Source of the DNA: Henriciella algicola
GTDB taxonomy: Bacteria; Pseudomonadota; Alphaproteobacteria; Caulobacterales; Hyphomonadaceae
Direction: 5' to 3'
NCBI RefSeq assembly: GCF_003576245.1
Contig: NZ_QWGA01000003.1
Location: 434,001 to 498,000 of the forward strand
Length of the DNA: 64,000 nt
Shown here: positions 8,627 through 18,419 of the stretch, in pieces
Layout of the letters: every line of letters starts with the position of its first letter
Numbering within the stretch: the stretch's first letter is position 1
The notes under the pieces: generated by a model
Told to the model about the DNA's origin: nothing
Seen by the model: the letters and a program-made list of their open reading frames with translations, nothing else
Database searches by the model: none
Translations under genes and position numbers: made by a program

Positions 8627-10855
8627 TTAGTCATCGCCCTTCATATAGCGCGGCAGCCAGCCTTCGTGGGCGTCCCGGAGGGTGGACAGAGCTATCTTGG
8701 TTCTGGTGACGTCAGGCGAGACCCCAAGGTCGAAGGCGATTTCATCGCCGCCGAAGGTGCCAATCACCGAAGGCAACAAGCCCTTGGACTCCCACTTGGC
8801 CAGTTGGTCATCAGTGGCGGCGACCAGGAACGCGTCAGTGCGTTCACCAAAGATCTGCGTAAGTTCGCTTACCTCACCCGGCTCCGGCGCGCAAAGCGTG
8901 ACGCCGACCGCACCTGCAAGCGCCATCTCGCTTGCCGCACAACCAATGCCGCCTTCGGACACGTCATGAACGGCGTTCACCAGACCCTGCTCAACCAGCG
9001 ACCTCACAAAATCAGAGTGTTTCATCGAAACGCCCAGATCCATCGCGGGTGGCGGACCGAGGTCTTCGCCGCTCAGCCCAAGAAACGCGCGGCCATAGAG
9101 CGATGCGCCCAGGCTCGCGGCGCTTTCCCCGATCAGGACAAGCTTGTCACCCGGCTGCGCACCCTTCAGCGTCGCGATCTTGGAGACATCCTCGATCAAG
9201 CCAACGCCGCCGACCACTGGCGTCGGCGGGATCGCCTTGCCATCGGTCTCATTATAGAGGCTGACATTGCCGGACACGACGGGGAAGTCGAGGGTGCGGC
9301 AGGCTTCGGCCATGCCTTCGATGGCTTTCACGATATAGCCCATCGTTGCGGGCTTTTCCGGATTGCCGAAATTGAGATTGTCGGTGATGGCGATCGGCGT
9401 CGCGCCGACGCTGGACAGGTTCCGATATGCCTCTGCCACCACAGCCTTGCCGCCCTCGAACGGGTCAGCGGCGACATAGTGCGGGTTGCAATCGGAACAG
9501 ATCGCGAGCGCCTTGTTGGTGCCGTGGATGCGGACAATGGCGGCGTCGCCCATGCTCTGTGAGCTGTCGACGGTATCGCCCATCACATGGCGGTCATACT
9601 GCTCCCAGATCCAGCGCTTGGAGGCCATGTCCGGCGAGGACATGAGCTTCAGCAGCACGTCGCCGTAATCCTCAGGCTCTGGATACTTCGAGATGTCGAG
9701 CGGCGCGCGCGCCTTCGGCTCCACCCAAGGGCGGTCATAGTTCGGCGCATCTTCTGCCAGCGGCGCGACAGGGATATCGCAGACCACTTCGCCGAACTGC
9801 TTCAGCACCATGTGACCGGTATCGGTCGTCATGCCGATGACTTCAGCGTCGAGGTCGTATTTCTCGAAGATCGCCTTGGCGAGGTCTTCCTTACCCGGCT
9901 TCAGCACCATGAGCATCCGCTCCTGGCTTTCCGACAGCATGATCTCATAGGCGGTCATGCCGGTCTCGCGTTGAGGCACCTTGTCGAGGTCCATCTCGAT
10001 CCCGATGCCCCCCTTGTCGGCCATCTCGACCGACGAGGAGGTGAGACCCGCCGCGCCCATATCCTGAATGGCCTGAATGGCATCGGTTGCCATCAGCTCA
10101 AGGCAGGCCTCGATGAGCAGCTTCTCGGTAAAGGGGTCACCCACCTGAACCGTGGGGCGCTTCTCCTCATCGCCTTCGGAGAATTCGGCAGACGCCATGG
10201 TCGCGCCGTGAATGCCGTCGCGGCCCGTCTTGGAGCCGACATAGAAGATCTGGTTTCCGGGCGTTGCGCCGCGCGCATAGAAAATCTTGTCCTGATCCGC
10301 GAGGCCAACAGCCATCGCATTGACGAGGATGTTGCCATTATAGCCTTCGTCGAACTGGGTCTCGCCCGCCACGGTCGGCACGCCGACGCAATTGCCATAG
10401 CCACCGATGCCCGCGACCACGCCAGCCACGAGTGAGCGCGTCTTCGGATGATCGGGCGAGCCAAAGCGCAGCGCATTGACCAGCGCAATCGGGCGTGCGC
10501 CCATGGTGAACACGTCGCGCAGGATGCCGCCCACGCCTGTTGCCGCGCCCTGATAAGGCTCGATGTAGGACGGGTGGTTGTGCGACTCCATCTTGAAGAT
10601 CGCCGCCTGACCGTCGCCAATATCGATAACGCCCGCATTCTCGCCGGGGCCCTGAATGACGCGCTCATTCTTGGTCGGGAATTTCGACAGGTGGCGGCGC
10701 GAAGACTTGTAGGAGCAGTGCTCGGACCACATCACCGAATAGATGCCGAGCTCGACAAGGTTCGGACTGCGACCCAGCCTTGTGACCAGCCGGTCCCACT
10801 CCTCTGCATTAATGCCGTGGCCGGCAGCGTCGGTTTCGGACTGCACGGCCTGCAT
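8627..10855 (-). CDS. purL: Phosphoribosylformylglycinamidine synthase, synthetase subunit PurL
   Basis: 742 residues from the chosen ATG. This is the small PurL type that needs PurQ (glutaminase) and PurS. Recognisable segments are [12 protein letters not shown], the ATP-binding [20 protein letters not shown] and a second [11 protein letters not shown] half. It makes FGAM from FGAR in purine synthesis. The start is uncertain: an in-frame TTG at 10897 adds 14 residues, and neither start has a convincing Shine-Dalgarno sequence. purQ is about 6.5 kb away on the same strand instead of adjacent, and no purS is seen near either gene. Confidence 0.95.
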   Translation of the reverse strand: MQAVQSETDAAGHGINAEEWDRLVTRLGRSPNLVELGIYSVMWSEHCSYKSSRRHLSKFPTKNERVIQGPGENAGVIDIGDGQAAIFKMESHNHPSYIEPYQGAATGVGGILRDVFTMGARPIALVNALRFGSPDHPKTRSLVAGVVAGIGGYGNCVGVPTVAGETQFDEGYNGNILVNAMAVGLADQDKIFYARGATPGNQIFYVGSKTGRDGIHGATMASAEFSEGDEEKRPTVQVGDPFTEKLLIEACLELMATDAIQAIQDMGAAGLTSSSVEMADKGGIGIEMDLDKVPQRETGMTAYEIMLSESQERMLMVLKPGKEDLAKAIFEKYDLDAEVIGMTTDTGHMVLKQFGEVVCDIPVAPLAEDAPNYDRPWVEPKARAPLDISKYPEPEDYGDVLLKLMSSPDMASKRWIWEQYDRHVMGDTVDSSQSMGDAAIVRIHGTNKALAICSDCNPHYVAADPFEGGKAVVAEAYRNLSSVGATPIAITDNLNFGNPEKPATMGYIVKAIEGMAEACRTLDFPVVSGNVSLYNETDGKAIPPTPVVGGVGLIEDVSKIATLKGAQPGDKLVLIGESAASLGASLYGRAFLGLSGEDLGPPPAMDLGVSMKHSDFVRSLVEQGLVNAVHDVSEGGIGCAASEMALAGAVGVTLCAPEPGEVSELTQIFGERTDAFLVAATDDQLAKWESKGLLPSVIGTFGGDEIAFDLGVSPDVTRTKIALSTLRDAHEGWLPRYMKGDD

Positions 10856-11125
10856 GGCAGAAACGATCCGGTTGGCGAGGTCAGAAGTGTCGGTCAATTG
10901 AGGTGCTCGATTCTGATTGGGTCTGCTGAGATGCTCGATACTTGCCGCGCGGGCCGGGGACAATGCTCCAATGCGGAATTTGCGCGCTTCTATCCAGTTG
11001 AGGCTACCGCAATGAGGCCGCCGGATGGCCGCCGCTACTTCAAATACGACCAATCTCGAAACCGGAGCGCATGTTTTTGCGTTGGTGCAGCGGTTCTTGG
11101 ATACGTGAAGGAAAGGATACCCTCC

Positions 11126-11740
11126 ATGAGACTGATCCTGTTAGCACTTCTGCCCGCCGCGCTCGCCGCATGTGGCAATGATGGCGGCTATAGCAGCGAA
11201 GATGGCACCATGCCGGCACCTGAGCCGACGATGGAAGAAGCCGCAGCCGAAGCGCAATCAAACGCAGGCGTTTCCAGCGACATGCCGACCCCAATGGAAG
11301 GCAGCTGGGCCACGTCTACTGATCGCGGCGACCCAGCCGCCAGCTTCTCATCAGACGGTGAAACCCTGCTGACGCTGATCTGCCGCGCAGAACAGGTCGA
11401 AGGCGAAGGCAAAACGCTCGTCGTGCAGCGCGCGACCAGCGAAGGCGGCGACACCATCGACTTCCTCACGTCTGCTGGCAATGTCAGCATCGACGCAGTA
11501 GCGCTGGAGATGGAAACGCCAATGATTGGCGGTTCGGTTGACCCGTCCACCAACGGGGTCGCGACACTGGTCAACGCGAACGACGCCATCCGCGTCCGTT
11601 CCGGTCAGGATGAGATCGTCGTTCCCGCTGGCGAAGAGATGAAGACCCTCGTCGACAATTGTCGTCCGGAGCCTGTGGCTGAAGAAGAAGAAGCTGAAGG
11701 CGAAATGGAAGAAGAAACGGAATCTGAAACCGAAGAATAA
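11126..11740 (+). CDS. Hypothetical lipoprotein with glutamate-rich tail
   Basis: 204 residues starting [17 protein letters not shown], which has a lipobox at Cys16. The frame stays open far upstream, but that part is antisense to purL. The ATG at 11126 lies just after an AGGATACCCTCC leader. A middle domain (about 60-175, containing [13 protein letters not shown]) is followed by about 25 residues that are nearly all Glu with a few Met, Thr and Ser. Family not recognised. It is probably attached to an envelope membrane, with the acidic tail free in the periplasm or outside. Confidence 0.75.
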   Translation: MRLILLALLPAALAACGNDGGYSSEDGTMPAPEPTMEEAAAEAQSNAGVSSDMPTPMEGSWATSTDRGDPAASFSSDGETLLTLICRAEQVEGEGKTLVVQRATSEGGDTIDFLTSAGNVSIDAVALEMETPMIGGSVDPSTNGVATLVNANDAIRVRSGQDEIVVPAGEEMKTLVDNCRPEPVAEEEEAEGEMEEETESETEE

Positions 11741-11760
11741 GGTTCTAGGTCCGAACAATG

Positions 11761-11795
11761 AAAAGGCCGGTGCGAGGTTCGCACCGGCCTTTTTC
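11761..11795. terminator. Bidirectional rho-independent terminator
   Basis: AAAAGGCCGGTGCGA and TCGCACCGGCCTTTTT form a near-perfect 15-bp stem between the convergent lipoprotein gene (plus) and the two-gene cassette ending at 11818 (minus). Confidence 0.92.
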
Positions 11796-11817
11796 AATTC
11801 TGGTCGCTATTAACGTC

Positions 11818-12162
11818 TCAGGCGTCGGCTTTTTCCATTTGGGACTTCACGCGCTCGCACCAGTCCTTGCCGGAGTCGCCGCCCCATAGCAGCCACGCGA
11901 TATAACCGGCCGATGGGTCGTCATCATTTCCGAAATCATCAGCCTTCTTGTCGACCTCATGACGGGCAAAATAACTTACCATTCGCTCGATCGTGTCTGG
12001 CGACAGCGATTTGCGATTTTTGAGATCCCGGGCCCGCGCGACACCTACGTCCGTGCCGCCGCGATCAAACTCCTCACGAAGTTTCAGACCCTTTTCAGCT
12101 TCGTCAGCGACTTTCTGGGGCGGCTCGAAATCGATGTCCTCATACTTCTTGGGCGTGCTCAT
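11818..12162 (-). CDS. Conserved hypothetical protein with FARHEVDK...WLLWGGD motif
   Basis: 114 residues, soluble and highly charged. The C-terminal 70 residues carry LSPDTIERMVSYFARHEVDK and PSAGYIAWLLWGGDSG. I remember a similar block from alphaproteobacterial small proteins and from parts of some phage structural or maturation proteins, but I cannot name a Pfam family. The ATG overlaps the stop of the upstream DUF2945 gene (ATGA), so the two are translationally coupled. Role unknown; the phage-like block may be a domain co-opted as a stand-alone protein. Confidence 0.7.
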   Translation of the reverse strand: MSTPKKYEDIDFEPPQKVADEAEKGLKLREEFDRGGTDVGVARARDLKNRKSLSPDTIERMVSYFARHEVDKKADDFGNDDDPSAGYIAWLLWGGDSGKDWCERVKSQMEKADA

Positions 12163-12383
12163 GATGCCTTCCGAACCTCTGAATGGCTCTTGAGAACCTC
12201 TGAGTCGTCGCTCTCGATCAGATAGGCCGGTTCATCTTCGCTGGCGTCGCGGGTGATCTCTTCACCTTTTATCTTCACGGTGCGCTTCTGCGTGTAGACC
12301 GACTTGATCTTGCCAGACCCGGTGCCATTGCCCCAATCCCACTCGACCTTGTCGCCTTCATTATATCCTTTTCCCTTGGACAT
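12159..12383 (-). CDS. DUF2945 / HVA1-type Tudor-like domain protein
   Basis: 74 residues starting MSKGKGYNEGDKVEWDWGNG, preceded by GGAGC seven bases upstream. The DUF2945 (hypervirulence-associated TUDOR domain) features are all visible: GDKVEWDWGNGTGSGKI, a basic TVKIKGEEITRDASEDEPAY segment and the ending EVLKSHSEV. It is a single small beta-barrel with no signal peptide, so cytoplasmic. It is first in a two-gene unit with the overlapping 11818-12162 gene. Biochemical function is unknown for the family. Confidence 0.85.
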   Translation of the reverse strand: MSKGKGYNEGDKVEWDWGNGTGSGKIKSVYTQKRTVKIKGEEITRDASEDEPAYLIESDDSEVLKSHSEVRKAS

Positions 12384-12533
12384 TCTTTGCTCCATTCAAT
12401 TGCTTTGGTCATTGATGAACAGGGCACGGGCGGCGCGGTTCCGGCCCTGCGCGCGAATGCCTTGCTATGGAGACAAGCTGCGGGCAGTGTCCCGGACGAC
12501 GGGCGGGCGTCATGCGAAGACGAGGTGATTTGG

Positions 12534-13661
12534 ATGCGGCGACGCGATTTTGTCAGTGGGTTCGGACTTGCAACTCTGGGGGCATGTGCCACTGCACCGG
12601 CAGAGACACTCGCACCCCCACCGCCCACCAACCCCTACGCCAGCTACGTCCCGCTCCAGTCCAGCCTGTCGCGGGTCACCCGCACAGTTGTCGGCCATCG
12701 CCCTTACAGGCCGATGGGCTACCGGCTGGAGACTGAAAAGCTCGGCCAGAAGACGGTCATCCACAATTACGGTCATGGCGGGTGCGGCGTGACCATGTCA
12801 TGGGGCACCGCCTCCGTGGCTGCCGATGAAGCGACCGCCACCGGCGCGCGCGATATCGCCGTCCTTGGCTGCGGCGTTCAGGGCCTTACCTCCGCCCTCA
12901 TCCTTGCCCGGCGCGGTCACAACGTCACGATCTATGCAGAACAGCTACCGCCGCACACGACATCCAATGTCGCTGGCGTTCTCTGGATGCCGACAGGTTA
13001 TTTTGATCGCTCGGCTGTCAGCCAGGAATGGCTGGCGATGAACCGCAAGCTCATTCGCCTCGCCTATTACGGCTTCCTGCCTTACGTGAACCGGCCGGGA
13101 TATGGCGTCTACTGGGCCGACCATCACCAGCTCGGCCGACGCATCCCGTCACCGCGCTATGAGCTGCCCGGCGGCGACGATATCTATCCCGCCCTTCACA
13201 CGTCGACCGAGAACACGCTGTTCGGCTATGCCTATGAAGAACGCTTCAAGGCGATGATCATCGACCCGGACTATTATCTCGACGCCATCCTGCAGGACGC
13301 GCAGCTTGCCGGCGCGCGCACGGTGCGCATGCGCCTGGCCTCAATCGATGATGTGATGGCGCTGCCGGAACAGACCATAGTGAACTGTACCGGCCTTGGC
13401 GCGGCAGGCTTGTTCGGTGACGACACGCTAGTGCCTGTCAAAGGCCAGCTCAGCCACCTCCTGCCTCAGCCGAACGTGACCTATTCCTATGTCGCGCCCA
13501 CATCGAGCGGCGTCCTCTACATGTTCCCGCGCAAGACCGGCATCGTCCTTGGCGGCACGCATGATGAAGGCAATGACACGCTAGAGCCGGACCCGGCGCA
13601 GATCACACGCATGGTCGAAGGCCACGCAGAGCTGGCGGCCCGGCTCAGCGCAAATGCCTGA
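12534..13661 (+). CDS. Tat-exported FAD-dependent oxidoreductase (D-amino-acid oxidase type)
   Basis: 375 residues from an ATG with a GAGGTGA box. The N-terminus MRRRDFVSGFGLATLGACA combines a twin-arginine motif with a possible lipobox, so the enzyme is exported with cofactor bound. A Rossmann FAD site (IAVLGCGVQGLTSALILARR) lies at about 107-126. The C-terminal half has the DAAO-like pattern TIVNCTGLGA, KGQLSHLLPQ and GIVLGGTHDEGN. Substrate is uncertain: family members oxidise D-amino acids or related amines. The usual GGT-R-x segment has THD here, so D-amino acid specificity should not be assumed. Confidence 0.85.
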   Translation: MRRRDFVSGFGLATLGACATAPAETLAPPPPTNPYASYVPLQSSLSRVTRTVVGHRPYRPMGYRLETEKLGQKTVIHNYGHGGCGVTMSWGTASVAADEATATGARDIAVLGCGVQGLTSALILARRGHNVTIYAEQLPPHTTSNVAGVLWMPTGYFDRSAVSQEWLAMNRKLIRLAYYGFLPYVNRPGYGVYWADHHQLGRRIPSPRYELPGGDDIYPALHTSTENTLFGYAYEERFKAMIIDPDYYLDAILQDAQLAGARTVRMRLASIDDVMALPEQTIVNCTGLGAAGLFGDDTLVPVKGQLSHLLPQPNVTYSYVAPTSSGVLYMFPRKTGIVLGGTHDEGNDTLEPDPAQITRMVEGHAELAARLSANA

Positions 13662-13681
13662 ACCGGGCGGCGCACCCCTGA

Positions 13682-14908
13682 TTAGTCCTCGGCGTCAGCC
13701 GTGGCCCAGGCGGCAGCTTGCGCTTCCGCGATAGAGACCAGGTTGCCCATCGCCACATTGATATCGATCAGGTGCAGCCCCCAGTCGCGCAGGACGTCAT
13801 TCCCGACCACGACATCGCCGAGGATATCATCGGCCCGCGGATCGCTTGGGTCTCCGGTGACCTCGACGGCGAGATAGGTATGCCCGTCGGTCTCGACGCA
13901 TTCGGCCGACAGCATGCCGGGAAGCGCCGCGTAAGCCGTTGCCACACGCTCACCTTCCACAAAGCTCGCATTCTCGATCCCGAAGAAGCCGGTTCGCGAC
14001 AGCCGGGCATCAAGCCCGCCCTCGTCGCCTGACAGCTCGGCGGGGTTCACGCAAATCGCCCGCTGACCGTCCGCACTCGTATCCCCGAACCGGCTATCTG
14101 CTGGCGGAGGAGAGTCCGACCGGAAGCTCACATATCCAATTACGCAGCCCGTCTGACCGCTCGTCTCACAGACCGGGAAGGCGCCGACGTCGCCTGTGTC
14201 TGCATCGGCATACATCGTATAGCCGATCGGCATGGCCGAAACGATCAGGTCCTCACTGTCAGACCCAGTGATCGTCTCACGCATCAGCCGCTCGACCATG
14301 CGTGCGCCCTGCGAGTGTCCGACCAGGATCACGCCGCGCTCGTCATTCTCTGTCTCAAGATAGGTGTTCCACGCGTCCACGACGTCGTTAAAGCCCAGTT
14401 CAGGATCAGCCGAGAACTCTGCTCCGCCCATCAGGCTCTGCAGATGGGTCAGGGTCACCTGACGATAGACCGGGGCGAAAAGGCGGCAGGTTTCACCGAA
14501 CGCGCCAAGCTGCAAGGCCGCGACGCGTTCTTCCTCCGGCCCGGCCTTGAGGTCACTATTCGGCGTCGCGTCGAATGAGATTGTCGGGTAGACGTAGAAA
14601 CAGTCGATCGGCGGATTGTTCGCGCGTTCGAAATCCACCTGTTCAAGCGTGCCGTCCGCACTCACACGCGTATAATTGAGGTCACCAGAACAGGCATCGC
14701 CATCCTTGCCCGGGTGGCAGAGCCAGTTTGCCATGTCGCCATAGTCGGCATCCGCGGTCTGCGCCGCCTCGGCACCTGCGTCACCTTCGCTCTCGACTGG
14801 TTGCGCCTCTTCAGCCGCTGCTGCCCCTGGTGATGCACTTTCCTCTGCGCCGCCACAGGCGGCCAGCGCCAGCCCGAGTACCGCGAATACACTCGTCTGA
14901 ATTCTCAT
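13682..14908 (-). CDS. DUF3089 alpha/beta-hydrolase lipoprotein
   Basis: 408 residues. The signal peptide has a lipobox (ALAAC) and is followed by about 35 residues rich in Ala and Glu. The hydrolase domain begins near WLCHPGKDGDAC. It includes IDCFYVYPTISFD and the nucleophile elbow VGHSQGARM with Ser199. DUF3089 proteins are lipase-like serine hydrolases of unknown substrate. Several cysteine pairs fit a periplasmic location. It converges with the FAD oxidoreductase gene (20-bp gap). Confidence 0.85.
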   Translation of the reverse strand: MRIQTSVFAVLGLALAACGGAEESASPGAAAAEEAQPVESEGDAGAEAAQTADADYGDMANWLCHPGKDGDACSGDLNYTRVSADGTLEQVDFERANNPPIDCFYVYPTISFDATPNSDLKAGPEEERVAALQLGAFGETCRLFAPVYRQVTLTHLQSLMGGAEFSADPELGFNDVVDAWNTYLETENDERGVILVGHSQGARMVERLMRETITGSDSEDLIVSAMPIGYTMYADADTGDVGAFPVCETSGQTGCVIGYVSFRSDSPPPADSRFGDTSADGQRAICVNPAELSGDEGGLDARLSRTGFFGIENASFVEGERVATAYAALPGMLSAECVETDGHTYLAVEVTGDPSDPRADDILGDVVVGNDVLRDWGLHLIDINVAMGNLVSIAEAQAAAWATADAED

Positions 14909-15054
14909 CGATCAGCTCTCCCTCTTGCCTCGTTACCCCTGAGTAACCCTGCCCGCACATTTCGAACAGTTCAAATTCGGCAAATTCTTTTTCAACCTCT
15001 CTGCGATAGAGGTGTAGGCGCTGCGCTGACCGCACGCGAAAATCGAGGCCCTAT

Positions 15055-16173
15055 TTGATCAAGATCAGGACAATCACCCCAGACGACCTTCCACGCGTGA
15101 TGGACCTCGTCGCCAAGGTAGATTTTCCTTGGCGCAGTCATGCAGGCTGGCAATGGGCGCTGTTCGAAAACCCGCAGCAGGGGGAGATTCCGGCTGGCTT
15201 CGTGGCTGAGAAGGAAGGCCGTGTCGTCGCCATGGTGGGGCTTCAGGCACGGAACTTCACGTTGGAGGGAGAACCGGTAAAAGCCGCAACCGGTCATACA
15301 TTCATTGCTGGGCCAGAGGGACGCGGCAGCGGCGTACGGCTCGCCAAACGCGCGATCACCTATCCCGGCCTGGCATCCGTCTATTCCCTAAATAACAATG
15401 CGAGTTCAGCGGGCCTCTACAAGAAGCTGGGCATGAAGGCATGGCTGGGCGATGGCGCCCTGAACCGGATTGAATGGCCCATCAGGCCCGGCGCAATGGG
15501 CACCGGCCTTGCCTTCTCACGCCTCGCCCGGTCTGACCGGATGTATGACGCGCTATCGGCCCGTGAATGGTTCGCCGCAAAGCCGAAGCCGCTCGCAGAC
15601 TATGCGCAGCAGTCACTCGCAACCGGAGACTGGCTCGACCCCGCAAAACCGGATCACGCACGCCTCATCGAAAACTTCGATGCCGAATTGCGAAGCAGCC
15701 GCCGCGTCGTGCCAGTACGAAGCGCTGCATTCTATTCCTATCTGCTGACCGATCCTGACGCGCCCGGTCGCAGCGTCTTGCTCTCGGCCCGCGAGGGCGA
15801 CAGCATTTCAGGACTGATGCTGACAATCATGAGCAAACCGAATGCGTATGAGCCTGCTGGCCTCGACATTGTCGACCTCGAACTCGCTTCCGGTGCGCCG
15901 CGCGCGGCCACCATCGCGCACCTGATCGGGGCCGCGCGCAAGCTCGCGAAGGTGAGCGGCGCAGCCAGGCTTCGCCTGATCTTCTCAGACCGCTTTGCAG
16001 CGTCAGAAGTGAAAGGCACCGGCCTTCGCCTTCACCGCCGGTTCTCGTACGATCCGGCCCACGCCTCGTTCGCGGGCGATGATGGCAGATTTGCCGATGG
16101 CTGGTCACCCACGGGGATTGAAGGGGACTTCCACTTCGCTCTGCGTGTCGCGCCTCAACGCGCGCCGAGATAG
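15055..16173 (+). CDS. GNAT-family N-acetyltransferase-like protein
   Basis: 372 residues. The apparent start is TTG (15055), preceded by GAGG. No in-frame ATG gives the complete first beta strand IKIRTITPDDL. The N-terminal half is a GNAT domain (about 1-140), with the acetyl-CoA-binding region represented by GPEGRGSGVRLAKRAI and the typical NNASSAGLYKKLGM helix. The C-terminal half is probably a second, degenerate GNAT domain. Substrate unknown. Its 3' end overlaps the end of the opposite-strand DUF418 gene by 19 bp. Confidence 0.8.
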   Translation: MIKIRTITPDDLPRVMDLVAKVDFPWRSHAGWQWALFENPQQGEIPAGFVAEKEGRVVAMVGLQARNFTLEGEPVKAATGHTFIAGPEGRGSGVRLAKRAITYPGLASVYSLNNNASSAGLYKKLGMKAWLGDGALNRIEWPIRPGAMGTGLAFSRLARSDRMYDALSAREWFAAKPKPLADYAQQSLATGDWLDPAKPDHARLIENFDAELRSSRRVVPVRSAAFYSYLLTDPDAPGRSVLLSAREGDSISGLMLTIMSKPNAYEPAGLDIVDLELASGAPRAATIAHLIGAARKLAKVSGAARLRLIFSDRFAASEVKGTGLRLHRRFSYDPAHASFAGDDGRFADGWSPTGIEGDFHFALRVAPQRAPR

Positions 16174-17342
16174 GTCCAGCCGCGAAGCAGAACTTCCAGC
16201 GGTCCGCGTGAAAACGCTTTCCGCCAGACGCTCGCCGCCGCAACAGATCCAAACCCAACAACCAGTGCGATGGCGACGCAGCCCAATGCGCCAATCTCAC
16301 CATAGAGGCCGAGCCCGTAATTGTTGAAGATGAGCGAGAACAGCACGCTCTGCAGGATGTAAGCCGTCAGCGACGCGGTGCCGCCGCGCGCGAGGAATAT
16401 CTTGATCCGGCCTTCGGGCACTTCCGCCCACTTGGCGATCAGCCCCAGATAGCCCGCCGTTGAAAAGGGGCTGAACAGCGTGATGACCGTCATGCCCGCC
16501 AGCATGTCCACGCTCATCATTCCGTTGCCTGACGAGACCATGAGCCATCCGCCCCAGATGCTTCCGGCCACCCCGACAGGCAGGAAAAACCGCCTGAATG
16601 TTTTCCAGATCGGCTTGCGCGGGTCGGAGATCGCCTCATGGCGCACCGCCGCGAGGCCGAAGACAAAGAAGGACATCGCGCCAATGCCTTGCATGAACAG
16701 GCCGCCCACGAGCACCATCGACCAGTCTGCAAACCGCTGGACCATCGCGTCAGCAAAAGTGCCTTCGCCAAATGCCTGTCGCGCGACCTCCGCCGAGGCA
16801 GCGTTCACCTCAAGCTCTGCTGCCATCTGTTCTGGCGCAAAGGTCGCCCCAAGCCAGAACAGGCCGAACGCCGACAGGACGACGACGAACTGTAGCGCGT
16901 AAAGGCCGATCCCCCACCGCACCAACGTCTTCGCGCTTGCCTTCCGAAAGAGGAAAAGGAAGCAGCCGAGTATCGCATAGATGACAAGGATATCCCCCTG
17001 GAACGCCAGAGCCACATGAAGCAAGCCGAGGATCAAAAGACCAAAAATGCGGCGCCAGTACCGCCCGGCGAATCCGACACTTCGGCGCTCTGCCGCCATC
17101 ATCTGATAGGCAAAACCAACGCCGAACATGAATGAGAACAGCGTATAGGACTTCAGCATGAAGAAAGAGGTGACGCCGAGATACGCCCATTGGTCGGCGC
17201 CCTGCAGGTCTGTATAACCTGTCGTCATCGGATGGGCGAAGATCGCCACATTGACCAATGCAATACCGATCAGTGCGAACGCGCGCGCCAGATCTGGAAA
17301 GATTTCCCGACCTGCCGCTTTAGTTTCTTCAAGATAAGTCAT
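16155..17342 (-). CDS. DUF418 (YeiB-like) membrane protein
   Basis: 395 residues with about nine or ten hydrophobic segments. The N-terminus FPDLARAFALIGIALVNVAI is the family signature, and the C-terminal DUF418 domain ends with the RGPLEVLLRGWTYLG motif. The family resembles acyltransferase-3 membrane proteins, but its function is not established. It lies 57 bp downstream of purQ on the same strand and could be read through from it. Confidence 0.9.
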   Translation of the reverse strand: MTYLEETKAAGREIFPDLARAFALIGIALVNVAIFAHPMTTGYTDLQGADQWAYLGVTSFFMLKSYTLFSFMFGVGFAYQMMAAERRSVGFAGRYWRRIFGLLILGLLHVALAFQGDILVIYAILGCFLFLFRKASAKTLVRWGIGLYALQFVVVLSAFGLFWLGATFAPEQMAAELEVNAASAEVARQAFGEGTFADAMVQRFADWSMVLVGGLFMQGIGAMSFFVFGLAAVRHEAISDPRKPIWKTFRRFFLPVGVAGSIWGGWLMVSSGNGMMSVDMLAGMTVITLFSPFSTAGYLGLIAKWAEVPEGRIKIFLARGGTASLTAYILQSVLFSLIFNNYGLGLYGEIGALGCVAIALVVGFGSVAAASVWRKAFSRGPLEVLLRGWTYLGAR

Positions 17343-17398
17343 GCCTCGCCCTCCCCAGAGCGAAGCGAAGTATGCCCTAGCGCTGGAAAATTGCCAGA

Positions 17399-18061
17399 CT
17401 AGATCGCCGACAACAGGCTTTCGAACATGCCGCGGCCATCATCGCCGCCCTCATGCCCGCCAATGGCGCGCTCCGGGTGTGGCATCAGGCCAAGGACGCG
17501 GCCATTCTCCGACAGGACGCCGGCGATATCGCGCGCCGAGCCGTTCGGGTTGCCGCTGTAGCGGAAGGCAACGCGCCCCTCGCCTTCAATACGGTCCAGC
17601 GTCTCTTCGTCAGCGACGTAATTGCCGTCATGGTGCGCAATCGGGATCGTGATCTCGGCGCGGTCACCATAGGCGCTGGTGAAGGCTGAGTTGCTGGTCT
17701 CGATGCGAAGCGGCTGCGGGCGGCAGACAAAGTCGAGGCCCGCATTGCGCAGCAGCGCGCCAGGCAGAAGCTGCGTCTCCGTCAGCACCTGAAATCCATT
17801 GCAGACACCGAGGACATAGCCGCCCCGGTCTGCATGACGCCGCAGGCCTTCGATGACCGGAGAGTTCGCCGCCATCGCGCCGCAGCGCAGATAATCGCCA
17901 TAGGAAAACCCGCCCGGCACGACCACCAGGTCGAGGTCCTGAGGCAGCTCGCCATCCTTGTGCCACACCATCTCTGGCGGCGTCCCCATGACCTCTGTCA
18001 GGGCCGTCTGGGCGTCGCGGTCACAATTCGATCCGGGAAAGACAATCACAGCGCTTTTCAT
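17399..18061 (-). CDS. purQ: Phosphoribosylformylglycinamidine synthase, glutaminase subunit PurQ
   Basis: 220 residues, a class I glutamine amidotransferase. The oxyanion segment [13 protein letters not shown], the nucleophile elbow [10 protein letters not shown] (Cys87) and the PHPE His-Glu pair near the C-terminus are intact. It supplies ammonia to PurL. In most relatives purS precedes purQ; the 124 bp upstream here hold no such gene, and the next gene is on the other strand. Confidence 0.96.
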   Translation of the reverse strand: MKSAVIVFPGSNCDRDAQTALTEVMGTPPEMVWHKDGELPQDLDLVVVPGGFSYGDYLRCGAMAANSPVIEGLRRHADRGGYVLGVCNGFQVLTETQLLPGALLRNAGLDFVCRPQPLRIETSNSAFTSAYGDRAEITIPIAHHDGNYVADEETLDRIEGEGRVAFRYSGNPNGSARDIAGVLSENGRVLGLMPHPERAIGGHEGGDDGRGMFESLLSAI

Positions 18062-18185
18062 GGCGTCCCCTTTAGCAGGATTGCGATGTAATTGGGAACC
18101 AAAGATGTCGGTGGGATTTAATTAGCAGGTCTGGTCGGGAGGTCCGGCCCGGCTGTTACGGATTATCCGAAGAAGGAAATCGAAA

Positions 18186-18332
18186 ATGAAAAAGATCGCA
18201 CTTTCTCTCGCTGCCCTGATGACCCTCGGCACGCTCGCTGCCTGCAACACCGTTGAAGGCGTTGGCGAAGACGTTGAAGCAACCGGCGAAGCCGTCAGCG
18301 GCGCAGCTCAGGGCGCTGAAAGCGAAACCTGA
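18186..18332 (+). CDS. Entericidin-like small lipoprotein
   Basis: 48 residues: a signal peptide MKKIALSLAALMTLGTLAAC with a lipobox at Cys20, then a short mature part NTVEGVGEDVEATGEAVSGA. This is the classic entericidin A/B pattern (NT-x-x-G-x-G-x-D-x-x-x-x-G). Entericidins are tiny envelope lipoproteins; in enterobacteria they form an antidote/toxin pair linked to stationary-phase lysis, but most alphaproteobacteria carry single copies of unknown role. It lies between purQ (divergent) and trhO (same strand, 87-bp gap). Confidence 0.88.
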   Translation: MKKIALSLAALMTLGTLAACNTVEGVGEDVEATGEAVSGAAQGAESET

Positions 18333-18419
18333 TCCTTGAAGATCAGAGCGCGTCAGCAGCACGCCTGCTGACGCGCCTGTCTGGAAGCTCATGGCCGGCT
18401 CTGGCATAAGGGGCAGGTC

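Noticed and set aside
6674-9562. 962-codon open frame on the plus strand
   Set aside because: Antisense to the M2 peptidase and purL, both with intact catalytic motifs. It has no family resemblance, and the frame stays open because of high GC in codon position three.
10448-11125. N-terminal 226-codon extension of the glutamate-tailed lipoprotein
   Set aside because: Antisense to purL; the ATG at 11126 starts a perfect lipoprotein signal peptide.
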